Positions 47,127 through 57,780 are shown, counted from the first letter of the stretch. The stretch: DNA of 64,000 bases from Rotaria socialis (GCA_905331475.1 CAJNYU010003219.1:541746-605745), one strand, 5' to 3'. Notes: generated by a model not told the origin, from the letters alone. Numbers and translations: made by a program.

Positions 47127-49052
47127 ATGAATGAAGAAGAGTCCAAACATGAAATTGCTAACATACCATCTGCATTATTGAATGGCATCCGACCAAAATA
47201 TCAACGAACCCAAAGCTATTCTCTCATCTGGACTAACACTGATATTGATGAAACAAGCCCTGAGTATCAAAACGTATTAGTAATGTTGCGTAGTGTTGTT
47301 AACAACGTGATAGTCTGTACCGGACGAACACAATGTATTGAATTCCTCAACGATATGGATCATGAAAACGTTATCGTCATCTGTGCTCTAGAATTAGCAA
47401 ATCAGTTTGTGCCAATACTACATGGCATGCCACAAGTAAATGCCATTTACATATTTGGTAGCGTTAATTATCGGCATAAACCATGGATAGCAGAATGGAC
47501 AAAAATTCAAGGCGATTTCACTTCAATTCCGTCTCTTCATACATCATTAAAAAAGTTCACTTGCGAATGTGACCACAATTTGATGCCAATGAGCTTTGTT
47601 CCGAAACGTTTTCTGGCAGCAACTGCAGAAGTAGAAAATCTTGTTCTATTGGAACCTTTCTTTAAGTACTCCTTATTATTCAATGAAATTATATCAGAAA
47701 TGCACGAAGACGATACCAAATCGGTAAAAGATCTTGTTTTCTATTGCAGTAGCAAAGATATTTCCGAATCCCAATTGAAGTATTTCCAGAATCAATACCA
47801 GCAAAAATCGGCAGTTTCGTTGTACACTGAAGATATTTTTCTTCGTAGCATGCTGAATCATGCCTTATTTTCGTTCAATATGGAAATTGTAGCGAGAATG
47901 AGCTTTTTCATTCGCAAACTCCATCGACAACTTGAAGAGCTGCATAAAGAACAATCAAATGCGTATGCAAACGAGTTTATTGTATATCGTGCTCAAGCAT
48001 TCACCGAACAGGCCTTTAAACAGTTGCTCGATACGAAAGGTGGATTCATCGCATTCAACAACTTCTTGTCTACAAATAAAGATAAAGAGGTAGCCATTGA
48101 CTTTGTTGAACGTGCAATACGCAAAAATAATGACATTTTTGGTGTCATTTTTATTATGAAAATCGATCCAAGTAAAGTATTGGCTACGGATACTCCATTT
48201 GCTCTTATCGATAAACACAATGATATTCCTCAAGAAAATGAAATTCTTTTTACAATGAATACCGTTTTTCGTGTCGGTGAAATCAAACAGGCAGTCAATC
48301 AAAATCGTCTCTGGAAAGTTCGATTGGCTATGGTAGATGACAATGATACAGAACTTGCTATGCTCACCCTTCGAATGAAGGAAGGGATCAGCTTCAATGG
48401 ATGGTATGAGCTAGGCCAATGGATGCTTCATGTTGATCTATTTGATCAAGCTGAAGAACTCTACGGTGAACTACTTGAGAATGCTGCGAGTGACGATGAT
48501 AAAATATGTATCTATCATGAGCTAGCGAGAACCAAAGAGGGACCGAGACAATATGAAGAAGCAATTATGTTCCATGAAAAAAAAGTTGAAATTAAACAAA
48601 AAACTGCGTCGGCAGATGATCCTTCGTTGGCTCTAACCTACACTATTATTGGACAATTGCATGCTAACATCGGTAACTACTCAAAAGCACTAGAGTTCTA
48701 CAAAAAATCTCATAATATCTACAAAAAAACACTGCCACCAAATCATCCAGATTTGGGTACTTCCTACAGTAACATCGGTCAAGTATACAGTGAATTAGGT
48801 GATTACTTGAAATCTCGTGAATATTATGACAAGGCGTATAAAATCTGGGAGAAAATTCCACCTCCAAATCTTCCTAACAAATCTGATTCAAAACAGGATA
48901 CTGGTCGTTTGTATGAAACTAAGAATTACGACTCGAAAAGGCGCCAATTTTATCAAAAAGTAGCTGCGCATGCGCGACGCACATTACCTACCATTCGTCG
49001 GAAGCTCCAAGATGGTCGAAAGGAGTTTCTAAATCCGAAAATAAAAGACTAG
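47127..49052 (+). CDS. Intronless ADP-ribosyltransferase plus TPR protein, divergent paralogue
   Basis: One uninterrupted frame of 641 residues with ATG at 47127. The layout matches the ART-TPR gene at 5093: an N-terminal region (RTQSYSLIWTNTDIDETS, ENVIVICALELANQFVP), an ART fold (~210-410), then about four TPRs (LFDQAEELYGELLENA, ALTYTIIGQLHANIGNY, LGTSYSNIGQVYSELGDY). Catalytic motifs: R288 in VYRAQ and E370-N-E372 are kept, but the conserved Ser of the S-F-x-S-T-S strand is Asn312 (NFLSTN). Activity is therefore plausible but not assured. The C-terminus beyond ~590 is short, basic and repeat-poor (KRRQFYQKVAAHARRTLP), as if the last TPRs had decayed. It lacks the intron of the other copy. 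An AATAAA signal follows at ~49069. Codon use is less AT-biased than in the 5093 gene. Confidence 0.85.
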   Translation: MNEEESKHEIANIPSALLNGIRPKYQRTQSYSLIWTNTDIDETSPEYQNVLVMLRSVVNNVIVCTGRTQCIEFLNDMDHENVIVICALELANQFVPILHGMPQVNAIYIFGSVNYRHKPWIAEWTKIQGDFTSIPSLHTSLKKFTCECDHNLMPMSFVPKRFLAATAEVENLVLLEPFFKYSLLFNEIISEMHEDDTKSVKDLVFYCSSKDISESQLKYFQNQYQQKSAVSLYTEDIFLRSMLNHALFSFNMEIVARMSFFIRKLHRQLEELHKEQSNAYANEFIVYRAQAFTEQAFKQLLDTKGGFIAFNNFLSTNKDKEVAIDFVERAIRKNNDIFGVIFIMKIDPSKVLATDTPFALIDKHNDIPQENEILFTMNTVFRVGEIKQAVNQNRLWKVRLAMVDDNDTELAMLTLRMKEGISFNGWYELGQWMLHVDLFDQAEELYGELLENAASDDDKICIYHELARTKEGPRQYEEAIMFHEKKVEIKQKTASADDPSLALTYTIIGQLHANIGNYSKALEFYKKSHNIYKKTLPPNHPDLGTSYSNIGQVYSELGDYLKSREYYDKAYKIWEKIPPPNLPNKSDSKQDTGRLYETKNYDSKRRQFYQKVAAHARRTLPTIRRKLQDGRKEFLNPKIKD

Positions 49053-49387
49053 CCTTTCTTGCTTTGTGAAATAAACTCACCCTATTGTTATTAACGAGCA
49101 TCGACTTTTTTTAGCTTACTATCGTGCACATGCAAACATAGACGCTTTCTAGTTGCTTGAAAGAGATACAGTAAAACCCGTCTATTCTGAACACCAGTGG
49201 GACTTTCATAAATCTTGCATAATGACAAAGTGATCACGTAGGAGGGGGTATATGCAAAATAGATTTTTTATTCATTTGATTTTTTCAGTCCACATACTGT
49301 ATGAGAAAAAAATTTAAGTACACAAATTTTAAGTTCATGGATCTTGTGTATTGATATCTTGACTAAATTCATTTTTGGATTTTCTTT

Positions 49388-49711
49388 TTAATTTCTGTTC
49401 AATTCGTAATCATCTGTATAGTCTAATTTTCTTTTTAAAATATTTGAAACAGCTCCAATTGAAATTTGAAATTTATCATTTAATTTTCGATGAGCAAGCC
49501 CATTTTCTTTCTCTTTTATAAGGTTTATTTTTTCTCCTAAACAAAGTTCACGATCAGTTGTCATATTTAATAATTTAACATTAACATATAAACGTACAAT
49601 AAGTAATTCAATTATGTATCGACGAGATTGAATTTTTTTTCTGTTTCTCTCTAAGCCAATTACAAAACTATCCAATGAAATACATCGTGTGAATTCGAAG
49701 TTTAACAGCAC
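49388..49711 (-). pseudogene. Fragment of pogo-type transposase (DNA-binding HTH only)
   Basis: The frame encodes ~107 residues, of which the last ~60 are a psq/CENP-B-like helix-turn-helix (GEKINLIKEKENG, SIGAVSNILKRKLDY). The frame stops after YELNRN. Residues before MTTDRELC look like read-through of non-coding DNA. The fragment could still bind element ends but not catalyse transposition. Confidence 0.75.
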
Positions 49712-49844
49712 CTTCTAGAACATTCACCTTAAAGTGGGTAAATATACAGCCGGGACCACAAAAAAGTGTTCACATTCAGAATCGCGAGGATTTCACTATG
49801 AAGGAAGTTAAAACCAGCAAAAAATCGCTGGGGGGGGGGGGGGG

Positions 49845-49846
49845 NN
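49845..49846. other. Two undetermined bases within a poly-G run
   Basis: NN is seen directly inside a long G homopolymer (about 49830-49850). This indicates a local sequencing or scaffolding failure rather than biology. Confidence 0.95.
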
Positions 49847-49888
49847 GGGGCGGAGGGCGGAGGGTGTTCAGTATTAGAGGTTTTACTG

Positions 49889-51120
49889 TATATGAGCATT
49901 AAATTCTGCGGAGTTGGTCGGGCAATAAACAAAGGTATGATATTTCAATGCAGCTGGTGAGTACTACACTGCAAATAATTTCTTACTGTCAGACTATGAA
50001 ATAGAAATATTCGCGATGATGTTCTAGTGGTCAATTTTCAGCTGCTATCAACATCTCTTCGGTACATTCCAAGCGTTTGTACTACATAAATGCCAATGAG
50101 AAAAACTAAACCATATAGTCAAATTGCAAATATAAAAATGATTTCATTGTCAAATGATTGATTCCCATTAGGAAAATCAGCATGTCTTCGTAGATATATT
50201 AAATTAGTTTTTACAATACTAGATAAAAGTGATTAAAATAAAATCACTGCAATTGAACTCACCCAATAAAGAGCTACAAACCACAACAAATTACGACAAG
50301 AACTAGTCTGTGTAATACGCACAATAGCTACTAAATTTCAGATCACTTAAAATATCAGACACTGCAACCTGAGTCATATTATTAGTGAGAAATATTACTG
50401 CATTGGCAACACAGTTTAATTTACACTTTATTATTATTTGTTTAATTTCATTTGAAATTTGCATTAGAATGATTTCCATCTGGTGATTCCCCTTGTGGAG
50501 ATGACATGTAGGTATCTTCGTAGCTCTGTGTACAATAATAGTGTGCTTGACGAATAAATCAGATGTTGGTAGCCGATGACTAATCAGTATCATTTTCTTC
50601 CTTTATCTGTTTTGAATGATATTGGGGTGGATGCAAGGAGGTTTTTCATCAGTTTTTTCGTATCGGATACTTTTGTTCAAAAAACGAATATTAGAGATAC
50701 TAGTTCAAACAATATACGTATCGGTAGTCATGAGATATTTTTGAGACTCGAAATGTAGAGCATATCAAAATCCGACAATATCGCTCTGTTTTAGTGATAA
50801 AAGGAATGATTTACTGAAGATCATATTGACAGTAATGTTTAAAATACAGTCATTGAATAGTCCATCGTGTGCTTGATATTCTGCAGAACCTACATTATAA
50901 GCCTAGTATACAATGATGTAAAATAGTTTATCAACCTTCCATAGGCGGCGGAATAATTTCCCTCTAGGGTAGGCTCAAATTTTTAACTAAATAAGATAGG
51001 GAAGTGGTTGGGCTGCCATGACCATTCTCACCTTGAGAGGTGGTAGTGTAAAAATTTCTTCTTCAAGATTATGTGCTCAAGGATGTTGCGAGCACCCAAA
51101 ACTTTTAAGCGAGAGTAACC
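49889..51120. other. Gene-free spacer after the pogo element
   Basis: About 1.2 kb. A 96-codon minus-strand frame at 50303-50593 has no recognisable domain, start context or splice partners. Nothing is supported. Confidence 0.45.
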
Positions 51121-51322
51121 AGCGTTGCCAGGTCCACCTGATTTTGAAAGCTTTTCAGGATTCTCCACATTTTTTTCGAATTTCTTCGGGATTCGTCCGC
51201 ACTTTCTCTGAACTTTTCAGGAAGTTTTATTGGTTTGTCTCAATTATTTCGGAGGTTTTTGCAATTTTTCGGATTTTTCAGATATGAATTCCGGATTTTT
51301 GACTTTAACATCTGGCAACACT
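51121..51322. mobile_element. Small MITE-like element with GTTGCCAG termini
   Basis: About 200 bp bounded by AGCGTTGCCAG and its near-complement CTGGCAACACT. The interior is T-rich with repeated TTTTTCGGA/TTTTCAGGA-like motifs and has no coding capacity. GTGTTGCCAG-type ends recur in several insect and other invertebrate MITE families. No clear target duplication is visible. Confidence 0.5.
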
Positions 51323-51800
51323 GGGGGTAACTGATAAAATCGTGCTTAAGGTAGTGTAAGCTTCATTCTGTGAAATACAATGCAAAACAATTGTTCGAAT
51401 ATAGGGAGTGTTACATCCCCGTCACCCTTCGATTGAGGAACCCTTGATTAGCTGATCACGAATCAATTTCCCTACTCTTATTTCTCAATATTGATTTCTT
51501 GGTAGATTTAAATTTTATAAAGCCCAATGAATATCTTATTGAATTCCAGTTCGTATTGGTGATAAAGAAAATATGAATTAACTTCACAACAATACGTCAT
51601 ATGTTACTGACGCTGCAAGTCATACGTGAAAACTAAACAATAATGAAAGACTTAGATATAATTGAGCCTACACAAGCCTTTAAGTGTTCTTGTTTGAACC
51701 TACCAAGCCTTTAACTGTGCTCGTCTGAGTCTACTCAAGCCTATCCTATTCCAAACTAGAGTAGACTCAAGTCTCGTGAGCCTGCAGGCTCCACCGCCTA

Positions 51801-51865
51801 TGAGGGTGTGTGGGTGTGGGTGTGGGTGTCTTCTATTCGAACGAGAACAACCACACCCACACCCT
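51801..51865. repeat. Interstitial telomere-like (TGTGGG)n palindrome
   Basis: GTGTGTGGGTGTGGGTGTGG-type sequence contains three consecutive TGTGGG units (51806-51829). About 20 bp later come two reverse-complement units (CCACACCCACACCC, 51851-51864). The arrangement forms a potential hairpin. TGTGGG is the telomeric unit reported for bdelloids, so this may be an internal telomere relic or part of a dispersed repeat family. Confidence 0.65.
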
Positions 51866-51996
51866 ACTATTTTACAGAGCTTCTAGGAATGCAGCGAACT
51901 CATAGAGTTACTCTATCACAATTACAGAAAGACAAAAATATAAAAAAGATACAAAAAAAAAATTTTTTAACAGGTAATTATATTTGTTAGATCTTG

Positions 51997-52449
51997 TTAA
52001 ATGCATTTATCAATAGTTCGTTTTATTTTATCATTTATAACTAATTTATTTTGTTTTTTAACTTTATCAAACATTCCAGGTGTATCAATTATATTAAATA
52101 AAAAAATATCATTGGAATTATTTAATGTTGTCGAAACAGAATGAATACTGATTTGTTTTGTTCCCGAATAAATATTTGCATTTGGTGGAACGTAACAAGG
52201 ATTTTCAATAACTTTTGAGATTGTAGTTTTACCTGTTCCAGTTTTGCCCATCAAAAGAAGATTATGTATTATTGTATGACGAATTAAATATTTATTATTT
52301 TCATTACTCCATCTTTGAACTTCATTCGTCATTTCATTAAAATCTGTCAAACTATCTCTTTCATGCATCCAATTGTTGTTTTCTAAACGAATTAGATATA
52401 TAGTTTCATGATTATCATTTTCTCTCCCGAATAAATTTCGATAAGACAT
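51997..52449 (-). CDS. Truncated AIG1/GIMAP-type GTPase
   Basis: A 150-residue frame with ATG at 52447-52449. A P-loop GKTGTGKT lies at residues 68-75 and a Walker-B/G3 motif DTPG at 122-125 (FLFNIIDTPGMFDKV). The block between them (YSGTKQISIHSV) resembles GIMAP/AIG1-like GTPases, a family greatly expanded in bdelloids. Family members continue for roughly another 150 residues including the G4/G5 base-recognition motifs. Here the frame stops at DKCI, just after a segment that normally leads into the next helix, and no continuing exon was found. It is therefore a 3'-truncated gene or pseudogene, probably unable to discriminate guanine nucleotides. Its 3' end is ~130 bp from the telomere-like palindrome. 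Confidence 0.65.
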   Translation of the reverse strand: MSYRNLFGRENDNHETIYLIRLENNNWMHERDSLTDFNEMTNEVQRWSNENNKYLIRHTIIHNLLLMGKTGTGKTTISKVIENPCYVPPNANIYSGTKQISIHSVSTTLNNSNDIFLFNIIDTPGMFDKVKKQNKLVINDKIKRTIDKCI

Positions 52450-54911
52450 TTTTCTTTAAATACCTGTTTCATAATTAATATGACAAGAATGCATTGATAC
52501 ATATTTCTCCATGATCGAATTTTAATTGATTCTAAAAGAATTCTTTGAAATGAAATGTTGTTAGTATTTTATTGAAGAAAAAATTGATCGAAAACCATTA
52601 GCGATTTACAAGAATAACTAAGAAAGAATGATGGAGAAATTTCATTTAGAAAAAAAAGAAACGAATTTATTCGATGATAAATAATTGTTCTTTGTAAAAT
52701 ATTTCATTGAATTTCACTTGAAAATTGATCTTAATATTCTTCAATAAATATTGATACGAGTAACTATTTCTAAGTTGCTTTAATTAACATTCGAAATTCT
52801 AGACTAAAATCATTCTCATCTATTGAAAAGAAAAAAAGATTCGAATTTAAATTAACTAGAATATACAAAAATATAAAATCAAATCAACTGTTGTAGTCAT
52901 AAAAATTTTATTTTAAAAAAGATCATTTGAATTTATTTCAATATTTCTAGTAGACAGTATTACGGTATAGTAATTGGAGTCCAAATACCGCGATGTACTT
53001 TAAGGTTTGATTAAAAGTGAAGTACAATGACGTATTTGGACTGCATCGTCTAATAAGATTGCGCCGTCACACTGACTGCTAGAAGTATAGAAATAACTAA
53101 CGATTTTGCGAGCAAACCTTTTACACAGCCCATGAGTACGGTTAAGTAGAAGAAGTCTCGCCTTTTGCCCTGGATGAATGTCTAATCTTTCAAAAGATTG
53201 ATATTATGAAAAATGATCTCTCTCATTCTTTATTCTAGACAACAACTCTTTCTCATATCTAAATCATTAAAACTCAAATAGTTCATGTTCATGTGATCTT
53301 TTGAAATCAGTCTAAATAGAATTATTTTTCTGTTTGTTCTTCAAATAGTTTTTGTTTAGTTATAAATATTTCAATAGAATAACATTTTCTTCATAATAAT
53401 CAGTTAAGATTTACCAATTAAAATAAGATCAATGATTAATTTCATCGATGAATAGAAAATAAATAATATGTTTTATCATCTCAAAAACACAACATTTGTT
53501 TTGTTAATTTGAAGAATTCGTTAAACGAGATGATTGGTAACCTTCACTACATTGAAAAATTTAATTTAGAAATAAATTCATGTTGATAATGAAACAATAG
53601 AATAGAAATTTTCTCTGTTGACAGAAATATTTTATTTTAATGAGAATCTTTTCTTACAATGCCGCCATTTCACTATAGAATCATTTCAATTATTCATTTG
53701 AACATTTCCATTTGGAAAACTATATAGACAAACTTCGCAATGAGATTACAAAATTCAATTTATTAAAATCATGGTTTTACACCGAAAAACACTCTTAAGT
53801 TGCATTAATTGCTAAATAAAGAAAAAAAACGAAACAAACTAATATTTCGAAAGTAACTGTTCAATTACGATTTAACTTCTCTAAGGGTAGAAAAAGGCTT
53901 CGTTAAAGAGACAATCTGACAAACTCAATTCATTCATATGAAGAAAAATTCCGACTTCATCTCTTCTACATATTTTAAAATGTGTAGATTTTTCACGATT
54001 GTCACCTAAAAATTCTACAAACTACTAAGTTGAATATTATTTTTGACCTTTTAAAAACATCTAAATAAAAACTAGTCCATTAAAAATTTGGTCAAGTTCA
54101 ATTGTCTATTCAGATTAATAAAATAAAATAAATCTTGAAACTATCGTTAAATATACAAATAAAGGAAACAAGAATAAATTTCAGAATTTTCTATTGTCAA
54201 TTTATCTATAAATTAATCAGTTGTATGTTTATAAACAATAGAATATTTCGAAAATAATTAAAATAAGAATGTTGTTCATCAATTCTTATTACATTTCATA
54301 AAAGATCAACACTAATAGCAATATATCTCTATAAGATGAATTGTTGTCCCTAGCTGTTTCATCACAACTTCAGAAAATAATTGATTAATGGTTGACTGTG
54401 AATTGTATTTAATGTAAAAATATGAGATATTGTTTATCGGATATTTTTATGTCACAAGTGACATGTCGATCATCTTTCATATAAATAAAGTTACAATTAT
54501 TGGCTACTGTGAGATAAAAATCAGTTCGAATTCAAAACATTTTCATCAAGAAACCGATCATATTTTGTACTAGTAAATGGAAATATACCTAATTATTCAC
54601 TGACAAATTGAGTGACTGTCTCTTTCGACATCGAAAACATGTGCTACTTCGCAAAAAAATCAATCAGATGTTAATATTTCATAGCGATAGTTTTACTTTT
54701 ACTTTTATGTAATCAATAATGAAAAATTATTTGAAACTAAAACTAAAAATTTTGCAAAGGCGGCATAATCATTTTTTTTTAATCGAAATCAATATAGCTC
54801 CATAAACAGCATAGTTCAAATGGCTTTCACACAAGATTGTATGTCAAACGTGGTCTATACAAAAATATAGATATGCATTCGAATCAAAGTAAATTCTTTT
54901 ATTTTGACAGC
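52450..54911. other. 2.4-kb AT-rich gene desert with one MITE
   Basis: Apart from the palindromic element at 52945-53085, I see only AT-rich sequence with no frame over ~60 codons worth reporting. Confidence 0.5.
52945..53085. mobile_element. 141-bp palindromic MITE-like element
   Basis: The ends TTCTAGTAGACAGTATTACGG and CCGTCACACTGACTGCTAGAA are imperfect inverted repeats. A second nested hairpin pairs GTCCAAATAC with GTATTTGGAC and TGTACTT with AAGTACA. Nearly the whole element can fold on itself; it has no coding capacity. Confidence 0.65.
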
Positions 54912-55091
54912 AAGAAACGTTTTGAAGAATTATCTTGCGGCGGTAAAATTTCTATATTGCCAACAAATTCCGTGCGTCGACCATCAGTCGTAGTTTATGA
55001 CTTATCATTGTGTTTCTGGCCGTTCGATACGCTTGTCAATCTAAAAGAAATGTTTTGTTTTGAACCAAATGATAAAATATTTTTATTAACG
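54912..55091 (+). other. Candidate orphan exon
   Basis: A TTTTGACAG acceptor is followed by 180 bp of coding-like sequence (KKRFEELSCGGKISILPTNS, RRPSVVVYDLSLCFWPFDTL, EMFCFEPNDKIFLL) ending at a GTGAGA donor. Composition is less AT-rich than the surroundings. No partner exon in compatible phase was identified on either side, and no family was recognised. It may be a gene relic. Confidence 0.3.
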
Positions 55092-55843
55092 TGAGAATAA
55101 TTTTGTTAATATATTGTTTTTGATGAAATTCTATTGATAGAAAGATGACATAATCAAAGAACTAACTGAATATAAAGAAATCAAGTAAATTCAACAAGTT
55201 TATCTCATTTGTATGTGATTCATTCGACTGTCATTCGTTTTCATTGTGCAGACAAGACTATATATGTATGAATATCTGTCTCCTATAGAACAAGAAAGAA
55301 AATTGTTATTTCTTTTGTCAAAATCAACGATTGTTTTTTGTGCATGCGCTGTTTCATCAACTAAAGACTAATTTCAACTACTTGATTTCTGTTTCTAGAT
55401 TTATTGGACTGATCTAAATATTTTCAATGAATATTACACTACTTTTAAAATTATCTTGTCATCGTAGAAATTGTTGAACAATGATTATCGAACGCCGCAT
55501 AAATGACATGTTTTGACGTTAGCTTTGCTTAGATGTTAGTTTTCTTTTCTATGTTGTTTTTATGAAATAATTTTAAAATAAATCTAGTCGAATCATTTAA
55601 TGTAAAGCTAACTTAGAAGTCGAGATTGGATATTAGATAATGAGGAAAATATATCGGATTATTAGAAAAAAATATTTTATTAGATTAAGATATTACAGAG
55701 AAATTATCGTGTTATATATTCTTATCATCATTCTCAATTTAGAAACAAAAAAAAAATAGACCTTTACAACGTTTTCGGTTTAAAAATCCCATTCTTTTAG
55801 ATATTTATTTTTCACAATCTTGAATTTCTTTTAAATAAGAACA

Positions 55844-57780
55844 ATGTGTGATTTAACTGTTTTTGCTCCAGGTAAAAGTCAAAATAAAAATTGTTTCTTT
55901 TTTTTAATTTACGTGGTGATCCATCAAGGATCAGTCATTGGATCTATTTTAAAAATTTTGAAACTACCTCGGCTGTGTTCGAAACAAATTCGAAGTGATT
56001 TCATCTAATCTCTGTAAATAGCATCTATAAATGAGAGAGAAGGTTAGGTTGAACTAAAACAATATGGTCAAATATTTCTAGATCGTCAGTATGCCACTTT
56101 TTTTCTGAACCGAAAATAAAAATCTTTTTATAGCTTCCAGGATCATTCGAATTAAACTATCGTACTTTTGTTAATATTACCCTCATTGGAACCGAATATA
56201 GTTGAAAAAACGGTGTGCCGTAGAAAGACCGAAAGGAAAAATGTCGAAAGAAAAAATGCCGAAGAAAAAATATCGAAAGGGAAAAATATCGAAAATTTGC
56301 ACTAAGATGTTTTTATTCTTGAAATCATAATAGCACCATAGCATAGATCATAGATAATAAGAGTAAAAAAAAAGAAATAATTATAAAGTGTCATTTTTTC
56401 CGTTTAGCAACTGTAAGTGACAAACCATTTAAATACTCCATTACATTAATAAGACCATCATAATATCGTTTTGCGACTTAATAAATGAAATAACTGGAGA
56501 TGGTGAATGATTCTCACCAGATAAAAATGAGCAAGGCTGTAGTCATCATGATAGAATTTTAATCGTTGTATACTATTTTACGCCTATTTCAGCTAGTTTT
56601 CATTAGATATTACTGATCAATAGCATCAATGGTTATCAGTGTCAAACCAATGGAATAATCAGATTAACAACAATGAACAATAAACTATTAGAACCTTCAT
56701 TTAGTAGAGACGTCGCTTTTTTCTATCTTTTCTGTTTTCGACATTTTTCCTTTTCGATATTTTTCTTTCGACATTTTTCCCTTTCGATATTTTTCTTTCG
56801 GTATTTTTCCCTTTCGACATTTTTCCTTTCGGCCTTTCTACGGCCAACCGAAAAAACATTGCAAAATATTGTGACTTGTTCATGAAATGTTTGTTTTGCT
56901 TATAATTGACGTTTGTTTAATTTGAGATGATCTACTCTTATTGAAAAAAAAGAAATAGTGTATTTAAACAAGCAAAGTTTTTTTCTAAAATAAAAAAAAT
57001 GTGTCAAAAGAATGAATCAATCTGAACTAATCAAATTTCAGAAGAGACAGAAAATGAAGTTTTTCTCGAGATGTTCTCTGATCTAAATATATAATTGTCT
57101 GCTATTTCAATTTATTCAAAATATAATTTCGCTGTCAAATATTTTTTCTATTTAATGTTTAGAAAAAATCCCATGGACAATACTTTTTTTTATAGAACTT
57201 TCTAAAATGAACACAAAGCTAATTAAATAGATGGAAACTAAAGTTCAGTCTGCTTTTAAAAACATCTGAATGAGCGAAAAACTATTCAGACAAATTTTCT
57301 TTAAATGTAGAATTTGAAAATAAGGCAATCATACTGACGACTAATGTTATCTATCTATTTTCAGGTGACGTATTTGTTCATATTGATAAAATGCAATATA
57401 GTGATTCCTCAATTACCACCACAGGTTTAACTGGCTGTTATGGCTTTTTAATCGATATCAAACACGATGATAATTCATTCTGTTTTTTGGAGCACCATTC
57501 ATGTGCCGTAGATTGCAGCACGCAATCAACATTACCAGAAATACTCTTGAGTCTGATTAAGGATCTGGTAAAGCATATCACGGAAACGCTCAAGAGCACT
57601 CCTGGCTCCAAATCTATCGAATTCAAGAAAATATCTGATGCGTCGTTATTCATTTGCGGTGGTATCCAACAAAATCCGGACTATATACGGCTTGCTTTCG
57701 CTTTACTCCAACAACCACTCAATCCAGAAACACGCGGGATATTTCAAGCAGAAACATCCGAATTTTATTTATTGCAATGA
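55844..57780 (+). CDS. CheD/NTAN1-like small protein (putative deamidase/amidase fold)
   Basis: A 28-bp first exon (55844-55871, MCDLTVFAPG) joins in phase 1 to 57365-57780 over a 1493-bp intron, giving ~147 residues. The sequence pattern recalls the CheD/NTAN1 fold: a strand with the nucleophile-like Cys in TTGLTGCYGFLID, then a candidate His in FCFLEHHS, a helix (EILLSLIKDLVKHI), and a Gly-Gly strand-helix (ASLFICGGIQQNPDYIRLAF) like LHLVGGFNDD in NTAN1 and the FGGA segment of CheD. In those families Cys and His deamidate Gln or N-terminal Asn. The assignment is from motif order only. The frame ends at TGA 57778-57780, but the same frame continues coding-like to a GTAAAG donor at 57859, suggesting a premature stop. 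The intron hosts a foldback element. Confidence 0.45.
56211..56850. mobile_element. 640-bp foldback element with iterated ~16-20-bp subrepeats in its arms
   Basis: Left arm (~56211-56298) begins CGGTGTGCCGTAGAAAGACC and continues with repeats such as GGAAAAATGTCGAAAG. Right arm (~56727-56850) is the complement with more copies (TTTCGACATTTTTCC, TTTCGATATTTTTCT) ending CCTTTCTACGGCCAACCG. Runs of A flank both sides. The ~430-bp middle is AT-rich and non-coding. Subrepeats that differ in number between arms are characteristic of foldback elements. It lies inside the intron of the CheD/NTAN1-like gene. Confidence 0.8.

Larger units (their letters stand above)
49169..49888 (-). mobile_element. 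Pogo/Tigger-type DNA transposon remnant
   Basis: The element is 720 bp, bounded by inverted ends CAGTAAAACC...GAACACC (49169-49195) and the complementary GGTGTTCAG...GGTTTTACTG (49863-49888), each flanked by TA as expected for the target duplication of this superfamily. Inside, on the minus strand (49388-49711), a frame contains LGEKINLIKEKENGLAHRKL followed by FQISIGAVSNILKRK, the CENP-B/pogo N-terminal helix-turn-helix that binds transposon ends. The DDE catalytic region is missing, so the copy is non-autonomous. A G-run with two N lies near its right end. Confidence 0.85.

Noticed and set aside
50303..50593. 96-codon minus-strand frame
   Set aside because: No recognisable domain, no splice partners, AT-driven composition.
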